A DNA stretch of 64,000 nt from Haemonchus contortus. Taxonomy: Eukaryota > Nematoda > Chromadorea > Rhabditida > Trichostrongylidae. The notes below the pieces were generated by a model. That model ran no database searches, had not been told where the DNA came from, and saw only the letters and a program-made list of their open reading frames with translations. This document shows, one piece after another, positions 32,926 through 43,692 of the stretch (position 1 is the first letter of the stretch; each line of letters starts with the position of its first letter). A program made the translations under genes and the position numbers. The DNA lies in the NCBI GenBank assembly GCA_000469685.2, contig LS997564.1, positions 2,322,940-2,386,939 of the forward strand. The letters are read 5' to 3'.

Positions 32926-34939
32926 CAAAATACGATACATTACACTTTGTTGTATACTTATCGAGCTGTTCCCATAGTAACTAAATGGTGAGGACCAGTT
33001 CAGAACCTCGCTGACCTGAAAAAGCTTTGCCATCTTCAGTCCATTCACCTTATATGACCTTGAGTTGCCCTTTGCTTTATTGATAGTCATCACCTTCAAG
33101 CTATCCCTATAAAGGGAATGAGACTAGACTAGAGTTGGTACTGGTTGAAGAATAAAGCTTGAAGATCGGGAAGGGTAAAGCGAAAAATTGGGGTAAGGTA
33201 CCATTGAGGACCTTCTGTATGAACACCTTCTATGAATACGTTGGCCACCCAGGGTTGATCAGTTAGGTGCCCTGAAGGATGGAACACCAGTAAGAAGACA
33301 TATGAGAAAAAACAAAATTGTATGGTTGAGTTATCAGACAAAACCATTGAGAAATGACTATGGCTCTTGGCATTTCTGTTGAAAATGGGCCGCACATTCG
33401 AATTTCATCAGATGCGCAGCTGTAATTGGATGCGTAAATGGCTTTACAACAATGGGAAGCGTAAAAGGTCGTACAGGCTTAGACGCCATCCCTTCAGAAC
33501 GGATGTGATACCAATTCATTAACCTCTAACCGTTGGAAAAATCAGTCTCTCAGAGTAGGATTTGTTGTATGATTTAATCTCCAAGTCAACTTATACCTAC
33601 TTATACCAAGGATTCTTGCTTCCACGCTTCTGGGATATGAACATCCGACTTCTCGACTGGCGCAAATCATAAAATGTGGCTTAGAAAATCTGTGGAGCAT
33701 TAGAAAATCAAACAAAAAAACTAAAATACTCAACTCGAGGATACCGAAACAAGGCATGATGACCAGTCCTTCGAAGATTTTGCCGACATGCATGGCGTAA
33801 ATTAGAGTAGTTCGTGAAACACTTTATGTATTCAGAGAAAGCTATAGCGAAACTGTGCAAGAAAAAAATTGTTTGGAATCCTGACTTTTCATAAGCCGCT
33901 CATAATTAATGTAGACTATTTGCTGCAACTGTGACAAATTTCCCAAAATAGTAATCGTGTGGACTTCGAAGGACCAATTAGTCAAGTCATGGATAGCAGA
34001 GGGCTTACCGGCTTTTCTTCCTTGCCTAGTATATCTCAGAGAAGAAAGAATCGAGCGGGCCTGTACATCTTTCCAAGCTGAGCAGGAATCTATCTATTCT
34101 ACGAAAGGTAATTTGGTTGATCAAATAAGATGAGTGGGAATCGCTTTTTCTTAGGATTACGGTATATTCCGGAAAGGGAAGGAGGAAGGAGGAAAGAGGA
34201 GGAGGAGGAGGAGAAGAGAAAAAGATGAAACAAAATAAGTCAATATTTTTCAGCTACATACGCTCATGATATCATAAGCTGGAGAAAGTACCAAACGGAG
34301 AAGAGCCTTTGTTACTACAAGGGGGAAAGTCAACAGAAAAGTAATCATCAGTGATCACTAAGTCCTTATTAATTTTGTTCCAATTACAACGTAATTCAAA
34401 TTAATTTGGATATTGTTTATTTACAAATGGCTTGATGTTTACATACTGATATGTAAGTAATTTTCTCTACACCAAATCGGAATGTTCTCGAATATTATCG
34501 AAAACAAAAGAAACTGAAGTAATCGGTCGCACATTTCCGTTTGGAGAAAAACCAAACGTGGAAATGGCATCGATTACAGCGTTAGTTCCTTACCAAAATG
34601 GAGTTCCGGTCTTTCAACTGATACAGGTATCACTGATAATTCAGGAGAAATCAGCACCGTACAACAGGAATGTATCAATCCACTCGAAATAAGAGATTGT
34701 AATGTTAAGACAAAGATAACAGAACAGAAATAGCGACAAAGTACAGAGTGGTTTTGTAACGACGACGACGTTCTGATCCGAGCAGAACGCCGTCGTGGAC
34801 GTTTGTTTGCCCTTGTGCCATATAAAAACTCGTCACATGAGCGCCTACATTGAAAAGGGGCTTTTTCAGGAAATGCGCCACGAACGTAAAAAGAGGTCAA
34901 AGAGTAGCGAAAAGTGCTTGATGAAAAACGTGACCACAA
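32926..34939 (-). CDS. Unidentified membrane protein, partial gene model
   Basis: Exon-like segments with good splice signals: 34594-34939 (from ATG; 115 codons, Arg/Ser-rich first 70 residues, then a hydrophobic segment CSVIFVLTLQSLISSGL, GTAAGG donor); 34009-34077 (in phase with the first, AWKDVQARSILSSLRYTRQ); a segment near 33610-33690; one starting at 33271 (HLTDQPWVANVFIEGVHTEG); and 32926-33015 (VSEVLNWSSPFSYYGN...). The first exon suggests a type II membrane protein with a cytosolic N-terminus. Phases between the second and third segments do not match, so an exon is missing or mis-placed. I do not recognise the family. Confidence 0.45.
34171..34224 (+). repeat. GGA-rich purine tract
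   Basis: About 54 nt of almost pure purine (GGAGGAGGAGGA core) on the plus strand: simple sequence, prone to triplex formation and replication slippage. Confidence 0.8.
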
Positions 34940-36657
34940 TTCCGTAGAGTGCGACGATGGTTCCAGACGAAAGGAAATCTGGGGGCTATCGATTCAGCCG
35001 ACTATCGGTGAGAGGCGATTTTAGTGATAAGCGCCATAGACACACAGCGAACTCTCCGCCACCGCGCACTGTTCAAACGAAAACGACGACGACACCGCAA
35101 CGCGCCCGGGCAGCCACCCATTGCGTCGCGGGCGACGAGGGTGGGCTCGGCCAGTCGCGAACCCTTGCACGTCAAGGACACAATGGGTGATGGGTTATGC
35201 GCCCGATGACCAGTCGGCTGCTGCTGGCTAACCAGCTGCAACTGCCAGTAATAGATAGTTACTGCATTTTGATGGCAGTCCTTACCTGTCGCACAGTCTT
35301 CTTTAGGATCAAATAGTCACCCAACCACCTTCTACCCAGGATTGTCGCAGCGACTAAGTGTATTGTCCGCCATTAGGAGAAGGAGAGTAGTAGCTTCAGA
35401 TGGTCCCGGGACCATTCCTTTTGCCAACGGATCAACTACCGCCCGATACCCAGGTAGATAGCAGAATGACAAAGCTTTCCATCCATTTATGTCTGCTTCG
35501 CACACTTTCTACAGACTGCTGGCACGATGATACGAGTCTCTGGGTCCGTTACCCCCTTCGCACTAGTAGTGGAATCTTGATACGTTGCTCGGCGATGTAG
35601 AATGGGACGGAGTTGTAGGTGGTTGGTGATAGAAGAGATAGCAAATGGTAAGAGTTGATACTGAAATGTAGAATGCACGAATCGCATTAACCCTTTCCGC
35701 CTTTTGTACTGACATCTCAGTCTCGGCTCTCAAGTACTGTGTTATGTTAGTTTTGTCAGGTTGGTGGATGATTCGTAACAGAAACTGATAGTAGATGATG
35801 AGGATTTTATTGCAGAAATCATTGGATCCGCTGCATTTTCCATATTAACAAATGAGTCCTAACATTATAGTATATTATGTGGAGTATGACCGAAACGTAG
35901 ACGGTTCGAAAGTAAACAAAAAAGAAAAACTGATCCAAAAGAGAGGAGGGGTAGCCCTATAGGTAAACCAAATTCTTGCGCCTTTTTTGATAAAGGAGCG
36001 ATGGAAATGACTGGAGTGACGAGTTTGTGTATGATTGGAAACAGAAGGGGAAATACGAAGTGATAAGCACAGATAAACGTTTATACCATGTGACGACAGC
36101 GGAATACGCCTAATTTTTTGTACAGATACTACGATCTTAAACTCCAGGATCCCTTGGAAAAGGATTTATGTTAAAATTTGACTAAAGCATCCCATACAAG
36201 TCAGCTTAGCAGATACCCATTCAGAAATTTTATGAATCATTTTCAGCTAGAAGGGGAATTCTCTGATTAGGCTCTGATAGTTAGCAGGGCAAGGCCAGGC
36301 TCTGCTAACTATCAGAATCTACCAGGCTTCATCAAAAAAGATATCCCTACGTGAGCTGTTCAATTCGTTTGGATATCAAGGTGACAGCGGAGTCTATCTA
36401 TGAAGTGATTTGTCAGGATGTGAAAGAACTCTGCTTCTCAGCGCGTGGAGAGAGAGAGCTATGAGAAAAAAATTTAAATTGAAAAAAAATTGAAAAAATA
36501 AATTTAAAAAATTTAAAATTTTGATGAGTTTTTATTCATGATTTGCTTGCTTTAGTGTGTTATGTTAACGTTTACCTCTGATGCTCCTTTTTTGTTATTT
36601 TTCATTTTCATTGCAACTTGCCACTGAATATTAATGATCATATTTCTCTTTCTCTCA
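34940..36657. other. Intergenic, upstream of the membrane-protein gene
   Basis: A GC-rich block at about 34990-35240 stands out from the AT-rich surroundings and includes GGGTTCGCGACTGG on the minus strand, weakly B-box-like. An A/T-only stretch lies at about 36465-36520. No exons were recognised. Confidence 0.4.
36273..36316. other. Short 18-bp-stem hairpin
   Basis: TCTGATAGTTAGCAGGGC pairs with GCTCTGCTAACTATCAGA (one mismatch) around an 8-nt loop. It is too short for an ordinary microRNA precursor; a tiny palindromic repeat is more likely. Confidence 0.5.
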
Positions 36658-36685
36658 AGGTTGGCGATTTATGGACAAAACTTCA

Positions 36686-36757
36686 GTCTCAGACGGGACT
36701 CAAACCCGTACTTGTCCTTTCCGGGGACCGTGCTCTTATCCCTTAAACTACTGAGAC
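36686..36757 (-). pseudogene. tRNA-like sequence, left arm
   Basis: The acceptor stem GTCTCAG/CTGAGAC is perfect and the T-arm is ACGGG-TTTGAGT-CCCGT. The D-arm pairs only by GTG/CAC-type contacts and the anticodon stem is 4 bp (GTCC/GGAC) with a CCGGAAA loop lacking U33. It is probably not a working tRNA. Confidence 0.5.
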
Positions 36758-36940
36758 CCCGCTTGCCCTCGCCTTCTTAAAACAGCAGTTAACAAAACAT
36801 CAAGTCAAAACAAGTTATAACTAGTAAAGCTTACAGCTTAACGGTTCTGTGCTGATATTGGCCGACCGGCTCAACACGTTGTACGTGTGAGTGCTGATAA
36901 GCTATGGCATATAAGCCATTAAGAAAGCGAGGGCAAGCGG

Positions 36941-37013
36941 GTCTCGGTAGTGTAAGGGATAAGAGCACGGTCCCCGGAAAGGACAAGTACGGGTTCGAGT
37001 CCCGTCCGAGACC
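36941..37013 (+). pseudogene. tRNA-like sequence, right arm
   Basis: This is the partner of 36686-36757 with a canonical T-arm ACGGG-TTCGAGT-CCCGT (perfect B-box). The acceptor stem is GTCTCGG/CCGAGAC, so the A-T pair of the other copy is a G-C pair here. The same irregular anticodon arm without U33 argues against function in translation. Confidence 0.55.
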
Positions 37014-37044
37014 GAAGTTTTGTCCATAAATCGCCAACCTTGTG

Positions 37045-37674
37045 AGACTTTCGCTTCGAGTACTGCGGCGTTGAAACAGCAGTTAACAAAACATCAAGTC
37101 TCTTATCTCTGTTTATTCCTGGCTTAGAGCTACCATTTATGAAAAAAGGCATGTTTCGCTTCCAATGAGGCTCCCCCGTTTGTGGGTGGAGTTCCTAGGA
37201 TAGCCAGCCTAGATCGTCCCAATTCCATCCTCCTGAGTGCACTCATTCTGGAACTTGCTCGAATGTTGGGCTTATAGACAGAGTCTTGCCTTCTGGCCTC
37301 CACTCGAAATCGCTATCAAACCACTACGGTACAGACATCTATGTCATTACCTCAAGCGTGACAGCCTCAGGAGTAGACAATAAAATTCGAAATTGACGGC
37401 AGTTTTTAAAAAAGGTACCGCGAACGGAGGGCGTTCTCAATGAGAAGTTTTCGATTGAGCCCCTCACCTTGAGATAGAACTCGATAGGAACGTATTTCTC
37501 ATTTCGCGGATTTAATGATATTGTAACCAGGCATCGTAAAAAGAATGATACTACATGATTAAAGAGTCATTAAAGGTTAAAAAGGGTTGTCTTGCATAGC
37601 CCAGTATTTCCACCGCTTCGCAGTGGATTGAAACCGTATCACCGAACCAGAAGACCTTGAAATGAAACGAATGG
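37045..37674. other. Intergenic, nothing recognised
   Basis: About 630 bp between the fold-back element and the mariner TA target site, with no exon or repeat recognised apart from the 28-bp direct repeat at 37073. Confidence 0.4.
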
Positions 37675-37731
37675 TATTGGGTTGTCCGAAAAGTTCCCGC
37701 CGATTTTTGATTCATCTTTGAATGAAAATTT

Positions 37732-37932
37732 CTAGAAGAAGAAATCCATTGATTGAACAATACATCCTCCATTCTGTTCAGTAAGGCTCCGCCATCTTCC
37801 TGTAGGTTCCAGTTCCCCTCTTCCATAGAAGGTTCCAGACTTAAAATCGAAAAACCCATTCAGGTGCTTTTTGCAGTCCTCCAGCGAATTGAACGATTTT
37901 CCATTCAAGGAATTTTGCAGAAACCCAAACAA
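37732..37932 (-). pseudogene. Mariner transposase, C-terminal fragment
   Basis: The frame reads FLQNSLNGKSFNSLEDCKKH, then FFDFKSGTFYGRGE and RWRSLTEQNGG, the usual mariner C-terminus. It is cut off from its N-terminus by the 11-kb insertion at 38019. Confidence 0.8.
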
Positions 37933-38018
37933 GTGGTATTCTGATGGTGCTATGTCTGGACTATATGGGGGGTGTGGTAAGACATCCCACCCGAGCTTTA
38001 GTAACTTTTGACGAGTGG

Positions 38019-39161
38019 TGTCGTGACTTTCGTACGACCTCTTTGCGCACCGTCTTCTACTGCAGCCGTTGCACTACATCTCACGCGCAAGGTCTCTCCA
38101 ACGCTTATTGGACGGTCGTCAGAGTGCCGCACTGGGTCCCACCGAGCAACTGCGTCGCAGCCCTTTGCCTGCGTATTGGCGGAAGTGAATGAATGGCCTA
38201 AAAAGGATATAGCGTCAGTTTCGACTTGTGCGTCCGCAGGATTCGGCTGGAGCCCTGTATGGTTCCTTTCCATCGTCGTCGACCTTTCTACGTTACCCTT
38301 ATGTTATTCATCCGCATTCCCAACGTCAGCTATCACTACTAACTTCTCATCGGAATGGATGGTAACTGGATGTGCGCAGTTTCGAGCAAGGACCGGCATG
38401 CCAAGGAGGATTATTCCACGCGGCCACGGGTGAGGTTTATGATTTTGATGGTGACGGTATCCCGATATCCCTCTGCGCTGCTGTCCATTCCCCGGACAGC
38501 CCCTGGTGCGCAGCCCGTGGGAAGTGGAATCTCGGTCGTCGTAAGGATAAGTGGAGTGGGAACTCCTGCTCCGCTGCGAGTGGCGACCGGACGTGCCGAA
38601 CGCCCCCCGGCTAACGCCACTGCGCATGAGCAGGAGGGTTAACGCGCATTGTCGACCCCTAGTGAGGTGAGGTACCTCCCCGTAGGACTTTTAGTTAAGC
38701 TCACTTTCGTTTTGTAATTAGGCATAAAGCCACTTTTTCATTTTGTGTTTTGTTCATCACTAGTCCATCACTTACATATTTACTTTGACTATGATGGACA
38801 ACATTCTTTTCCTCGATTTCTTTACCTTTTCATTCACATAACATGTCTAACAAGTTTATCTCTAACAATGACACGATCGATAATATTGGTGTTCCTTGAC
38901 CCCAGTCTCTGAGTGCATTACGTCGAGGGTAGCGTAGGACCATCTTCGAGCGCAGGGTCACTTCGTTGGTCGTAATAGATTCGCAAGGACATACTTAACC
39001 TCAAGGGGTATCGCACGAGGAGGAGGACCGCAGGTACCGTGGCAAGGCGAGGTTATCAAGCGCAGTTCCCTTGTGCCTTGGTCAGGTGTCACGGCGGCGC
39101 ACACCCCAAACTTCTAGTTGTCATCTTGGATTGCCCCGTGGAGTGAGCGCCCGTCGCGACA
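38019..39161 (+). repeat. 5' LTR of the BEL/Pao element
   Basis: 1143 bp with TGTCG...CGACA ends. Frames within it are shared with the 3' copy and carry no recognisable protein. Confidence 0.93.
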
Positions 39162-39164
39162 ATA

Positions 39165-39175
39165 TGGTGCATCGG
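39165..39175 (+). promoter_or_regulatory. tRNA primer-binding site
   Basis: TGGTGCATCGG starts 3 nt after the 5' LTR and continues ACTGAGG. It is consistent with priming by tRNA-Gly (3' end CCGATGCACCA, recalled from worm tRNA-Gly). The following leader to 39950 is non-coding. Confidence 0.65.
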
Positions 39176-39950
39176 ACTGAGGTTGGTCATGTGGTAACAC
39201 ATGCCCGGCCTTTGAGATCGAACCTTTTTCTGCGCTAAGAAGAAGAAAAAGGAGTGTTAGCCAGAAGCGTCCATGGAACTGTTCGGGTAGGTCCGAGCAG
39301 CCCACAGAATGACCACGCAGGAAGCATCGACTAGGACGTACCTTTACCACCCTAGGGGCCGTGCGGGTGTTATGGCCCTGGAGTGGCACCAGCAGCCATA
39401 CGACGCACGTAGCCCAGGCCGGCATAGGGAGCGGGAAGGATTATCCTTCTGGAAAGATGATGGAAGCTCTCCGTTCGGACACCGGGGAAGCTACCAGGCT
39501 AAATTGCATGGAGGGAGACCCATAGGTCGGGAGAAGCCTCCCTCATGTAATCTGGATAGTGGGGTCCTTTGCAGCAAGCTGTCCGGTGAAACCGTTTCGC
39601 ATCTTCACATCTTCCAGGCCGCATCTTCGGTCCGTCGGCGTCTGGGGGCCCTCGATTAGAACTGTCCGCGCAGTTCCAGGTAACCGTCTCGTTGACACTC
39701 CACGAGTAAGTCGACGTAGTCGTTCGTTCTCCTGAGCACGTTGCAATCCGTATAGGTCATCTTCTTCGTTTAATATCTCCACCTTGCGATCGGTATTGTT
39801 ATGTGAAGGCCAACGTCGCTTATACGCTTAACTTTCTGCCGGGAGAGGCTCACGGCCGGAGCCGTCTCACGGCAATAAGCGCACTTACCTTCCCCATTTT
39901 AGATTTGGGTTAGGCAGTAACCACCTCCTGCCTTCAGCGTTCAGTCAATC

Positions 39951-42410
39951 ATGTCGACTATCAGCGCATGCAAAGCCAGTCTAACGAAAGCTCTCACTGC
40001 ACTCGAGACGACAAGAGGTAAGATACCTCAAGATCTTGTGAGCTCGTATAGCGATGAGTCATTAACGCCAGCCGACGAGCGCCAGCTTCTTGACCGTCGC
40101 CAAGAAGCCCTTCGGGCGCACTTGTCGAACATGCGTGCAGCCCTACGCATTGTGCGAGAGAAACAACAGTCGTTTTTAACATTCGTAACTTCCTCCAGTG
40201 ATTCAGAAGTCGATAATGAAGCGTATATGGACTACATGCAACAGTCCAAGATCGAGGATGCAATGGTAGCAGCAGAAACCCTTATTCATACTCTTCACGC
40301 AAACTTGGAAAAAGTATGCGCACGTCTTGAATCACTTCGCTCGGTAATACAAAGTAATACCCAGGAAGTGAGAGAGAACACTACAATAGAAGTAGACCCC
40401 TGTTTTAACATGAGTCAACCCGCACAGCTAACCTTCCCTCAGACTTCCCCGAGGGATACTCCACCCTTTGGCGCAGCGGATACTAACTCAGCAACCTTTA
40501 CCACCCAACAAGGGTTACGTCAGCCGACGGTTCAGCTCGGGAAGCTAACCCTCGAACCCTTTACGGGAGATATCACGCAGTTTCAACGTTTTTGGCGTGC
40601 ATTCGAAGTTGCAATTCATGAAGACAATACCATAAGTACAACGTACAAGTTCCTCTACTTACAAAGTCTACTCAAAGGTGAAGCGCAGATTGTATTGCAA
40701 GATCTGGATCCCGACGAATGCAACTATTTCGAGCTCGTGCGAGCACTCAAAAAGAGATATGACCGACCGCATAAAACACGCGCAATCCTTCATAGGCAAT
40801 TGCAGCAGCTACCCACAGCTGGCAATTCAGGGACAGATCTACGCAATACATGGTTTCGTCTATCGGGTATCCTTCGAGGGTTACGCAAATTTGAAGACTT
40901 CCGCACAGTCCTACCAATACTCGACTTGGTCAGGAGCAAGTTTCCCCCGGACATCCAACAAAAGCTCCATGACTTGGAATTTCATTCCGGTGGAGACTTT
41001 AACTTATACCAAATCATGACTCATGTAGATCATATTATTGCCTCGAAGGAAAAGTATGAGGATACTACTACGCTTAAAGATAGCTATTCAATTAATAGTT
41101 CCCATGGCATACAACGCGCTAGGCCACGATCACAGTCACCGCGAAATGAAGTCGTTGGTTGTGCATTTTGTGGTACACAAGCGCACAGGACCCGCAACTG
41201 TTCGGTTAAAATACCAGCGGAAGCTCGCATTAACATCGTTAGAGTCCTTAACCTTTGTTGGAAATGTCTGAACCAAGGACATTCTAGTCGTACATGTCGG
41301 TATCCAAAGAGCAAACACTGCGCAGGAGACCACCATGAGCTTCTGTGCAGGAATCGTCAGCGTTATGAAAACCAGCGACGCAGTCCATGTCGGTACGACA
41401 CTCATAGGTCGCGCAGATACGACTACGAGCGCAACAGTCAATCTTATCGCTCGCCATCCAAGGATGGATATTCTTCCAGAAGTCCTTCACAAGAGCGATA
41501 TAGACGCAGAAGCTATACCGACGATGAGCATTCACGTTCACCATCGTGGGATGAACGTCATCGCGACTGTAGTCCAAGGTCATACTCCCCAGCCAAGCGC
41601 TACTCTCGATCGCCACATCGAGTTTCCTTTAGCAACCCACCACACCGTCGATCCTACTACAGTCCCGTCAGAGATACCCAGGCAGGTTGGCGCTCGGGAT
41701 CGCCGCACCCCATCACCTTTCAACATCAGGCGCAAGACTCAGATGCAGAGTTCGAGCAACTCAATCAGTGTTATCATTCACATCGCGTCAGAGGCGCAGC
41801 AACAAAAGCGAACCTAATGCTGGTCAACGCCAAGGCGTTCAATTACGATCATTCCAAACTCGAAGAGGTTGTTCTACTCCTAGACTCAGGAGCTCAGAAT
41901 AGTTTCATAACAACCAGCGCAGCAAATCGTTTAGGATTGCCCATTTATGATAAGAAAGAACGCACGTTTGCAACATTCGGAGGTCTTGAGTCCACCGAAA
42001 TGACAGGTGTAGTAGACGTTGACTTGCTCGATATGCAAGATCGCGTATTTCAATTACATCTTACAAGCAAGGACGTCATAACATTACCGCAATCTCCTCC
42101 AAAACTCTCGGATACAGACTCAAAGTTTATAAGAGTGAATCGTTTTCGAGCTCCATCGTGTCATACGTCACATTCGGTATTGCCAGACATACTCGTTGGT
42201 ATTGACAGTTACTGGGACGTTCTTGTGCAAGAACCCCCGGTTTGTTTACCATCGGGTATGGTACTGACACATACAAGGTTCGGAACCGTTGTGTCGGGTA
42301 ATTCGGTTTTTCACTCGGGATTCCGAAAAGCCCAAAGACCAACGAATTTCATGCAACGTTCAACGCAGACGATGAGCTCGCAAGACGACTCTGGTCACTT
42401 GACTCATTAG
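39951..42410 (+). CDS. BEL/Pao Gag-protease polyprotein
   Basis: An open frame of 819 aa. Residues 1-190 are mostly charged helix. About 195-290 is the DUF1759 region (capsid-like; ...FTGDITQFQRFWRAF...). Two CCHC zinc knuckles (CAFCGTQAHRTRNC and CWKCLNQGHSSRTC) lie at about 403-448. About 470-575 is a strongly Arg/Ser-rich segment (RSPSQERYRRRSY, SRSPHR). About 640-760 is the aspartic protease, with LLLDSGAQNSFI carrying the catalytic D-S-G. The frame stops at 42408-42410. The pol frame overlaps in the -1 register, open from about 42308, so either a -1 frameshift or a one-base change near the GGTTTTTC run (42305-42312) separates them. Confidence 0.93.
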   Translation: MSTISACKASLTKALTALETTRGKIPQDLVSSYSDESLTPADERQLLDRRQEALRAHLSNMRAALRIVREKQQSFLTFVTSSSDSEVDNEAYMDYMQQSKIEDAMVAAETLIHTLHANLEKVCARLESLRSVIQSNTQEVRENTTIEVDPCFNMSQPAQLTFPQTSPRDTPPFGAADTNSATFTTQQGLRQPTVQLGKLTLEPFTGDITQFQRFWRAFEVAIHEDNTISTTYKFLYLQSLLKGEAQIVLQDLDPDECNYFELVRALKKRYDRPHKTRAILHRQLQQLPTAGNSGTDLRNTWFRLSGILRGLRKFEDFRTVLPILDLVRSKFPPDIQQKLHDLEFHSGGDFNLYQIMTHVDHIIASKEKYEDTTTLKDSYSINSSHGIQRARPRSQSPRNEVVGCAFCGTQAHRTRNCSVKIPAEARINIVRVLNLCWKCLNQGHSSRTCRYPKSKHCAGDHHELLCRNRQRYENQRRSPCRYDTHRSRRYDYERNSQSYRSPSKDGYSSRSPSQERYRRRSYTDDEHSRSPSWDERHRDCSPRSYSPAKRYSRSPHRVSFSNPPHRRSYYSPVRDTQAGWRSGSPHPITFQHQAQDSDAEFEQLNQCYHSHRVRGAATKANLMLVNAKAFNYDHSKLEEVVLLLDSGAQNSFITTSAANRLGLPIYDKKERTFATFGGLESTEMTGVVDVDLLDMQDRVFQLHLTSKDVITLPQSPPKLSDTDSKFIRVNRFRAPSCHTSHSVLPDILVGIDSYWDVLVQEPPVCLPSGMVLTHTRFGTVVSGNSVFHSGFRKAQRPTNFMQRSTQTMSSQDDSGHLTH

Positions 42411-42992
42411 GTATAACAGATAGCCATCATCCCAAAGCGGATGATGAACTTAACGCTCGTGTCCTTAAAAAGTTTTTTGCCTCTTCTAAGTTCATCGACG
42501 GCTTCCTTTATGTACAATTTCCTTGGAAAGCATCTCATCCAAAACTGCTAGACAACAAACAGCTAGCGTTTTGTCGGTTAGTCAGCCAGTATCACCGTCT
42601 TCGTAAACACACATCGGCGTGGGAACAGTACGTCAAAACAATTGAGGATCACATAGTCGCCGGCTTTGTTGAGGAGGTAGATGAATACGTATTCGATAAT
42701 CATCGTGTCTACTACATTCCTCATCAAGCAGTCTATAAAGAGTCTTCATCCACCACCAAGCTCCGCATAGTTTTTGACGCTTCGTCTAACTAGGGAAGGG
42801 TTTCAACTTCCCATGGAACTTTGAATGGAGACCTAGGTATATCGATAGGGCTTCGAAAGTTATTGAGAAATATGGAAATTAAAACTGCAAAATGAGTCTA
42901 CCAACAAAGTTGTGAGCTTTCAAAGTTTGCATGCTTAAGCATGGAGTCATAGTGCCAGTTGATAAGCCCAGCTGCCTTCAATGGCTACAACG

Positions 42993-43060
42993 GTCCCCGT
43001 GGCGTAGTGGCAGTGCTCTCCCTCTCCAGGTGAGCGGTGAAGGTTTGCTTCCCGCTGACG
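42993..43060 (+). pseudogene. tRNA-like segment, left arm of the fold-back
   Basis: An A-box TGGCGTAGTGG (a full match to the consensus) is followed by a B-box-like GGTTTGCTTCC at tRNA-like spacing. In the other arm the 3' part forms GTCAGCGG/CCGCTGAC. The acceptor half GTCCCCG has no partner, so it is a tRNA-derived relic or an internal Pol III promoter. Confidence 0.5.
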
Positions 43061-43624
43061 TTTTTGCTTTTGCAAAATGTGCTTTCATCCGAATAAAAGC
43101 TCCTGAAACGTTTTTCTTACTAATTTAGGTTAGCGCTTTGATTTGGCCATCATTGATCACCTATCCATCACCTATCGCCGCACTTATTTAAAATTTGTTG
43201 AGGTAGAGGGGGAAACCCAAATCACGCAAAACAGATATGCGTGAAAAACTGAATATTGATGAAACAATCTAAGAAATGAGTGAAGCAAATAAGTTGTTCA
43301 GAAAATGCGAGCCTCATTTGCACATGCGATCTCTCTACAACCACCACCGTCTACACGTTTTCTCTACCCATTTTTTGGGTCGTTTCATGTTGACCTTTCT
43401 CGCGTGCCCACAACTATTTTACTTTGGGTGTGGTTATGTGTGTTTCGATGTTGAAAATGGAGGAGCGTTTCAAAAATGACGTGGAGAAGTTTTAAATAAG
43501 TGCGGTGATAGGTGATAGGTAGGTGATTCGAATGATAGCCGAAACAAAGCGCTAACCTAAATTAGTAAGAAAAACGTTTCAGGAGCTTTTATTCGGATGA
43601 AAGCACGTTTTGCAAAAGCAAAAA

Positions 43625-43692
43625 CGTCAGCGGGAACCAAACCTTCACCGCTGACCTGAAGAGGGAGAGCACTGCCACTACGCCACGGGGAC
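43625..43692 (-). pseudogene. tRNA-like segment, right arm of the fold-back
   Basis: This is the reverse-complement partner of 42993-43060, with B-box variant GGTTTGGTTCC, closer to the consensus than the left-arm copy. Transcription from both arms would run towards each other. Confidence 0.5.

Larger units (their letters stand above)
36658..37042. repeat. Fold-back element with a tRNA-like sequence in each arm
   Basis: Arms 36658-36779 and 36918-37042 are near-perfect reverse complements of about 122 bp separated by about 138 bp. Each arm is essentially a whole tRNA-like sequence plus 20-25 bp of flank (AAGGTTGGCGATTTATGG...). A separate 28-bp direct repeat (AACAGCAGTTAACAAAACATC...) lies at 36782 and 37073, right after each arm. 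Confidence 0.75.

Noticed and set aside
36941..37013. Functional tRNA gene
   Set aside because: The anticodon stem is short, the loop lacks U33 and the D-arm is poor; a tRNA-derived repeat fits better.
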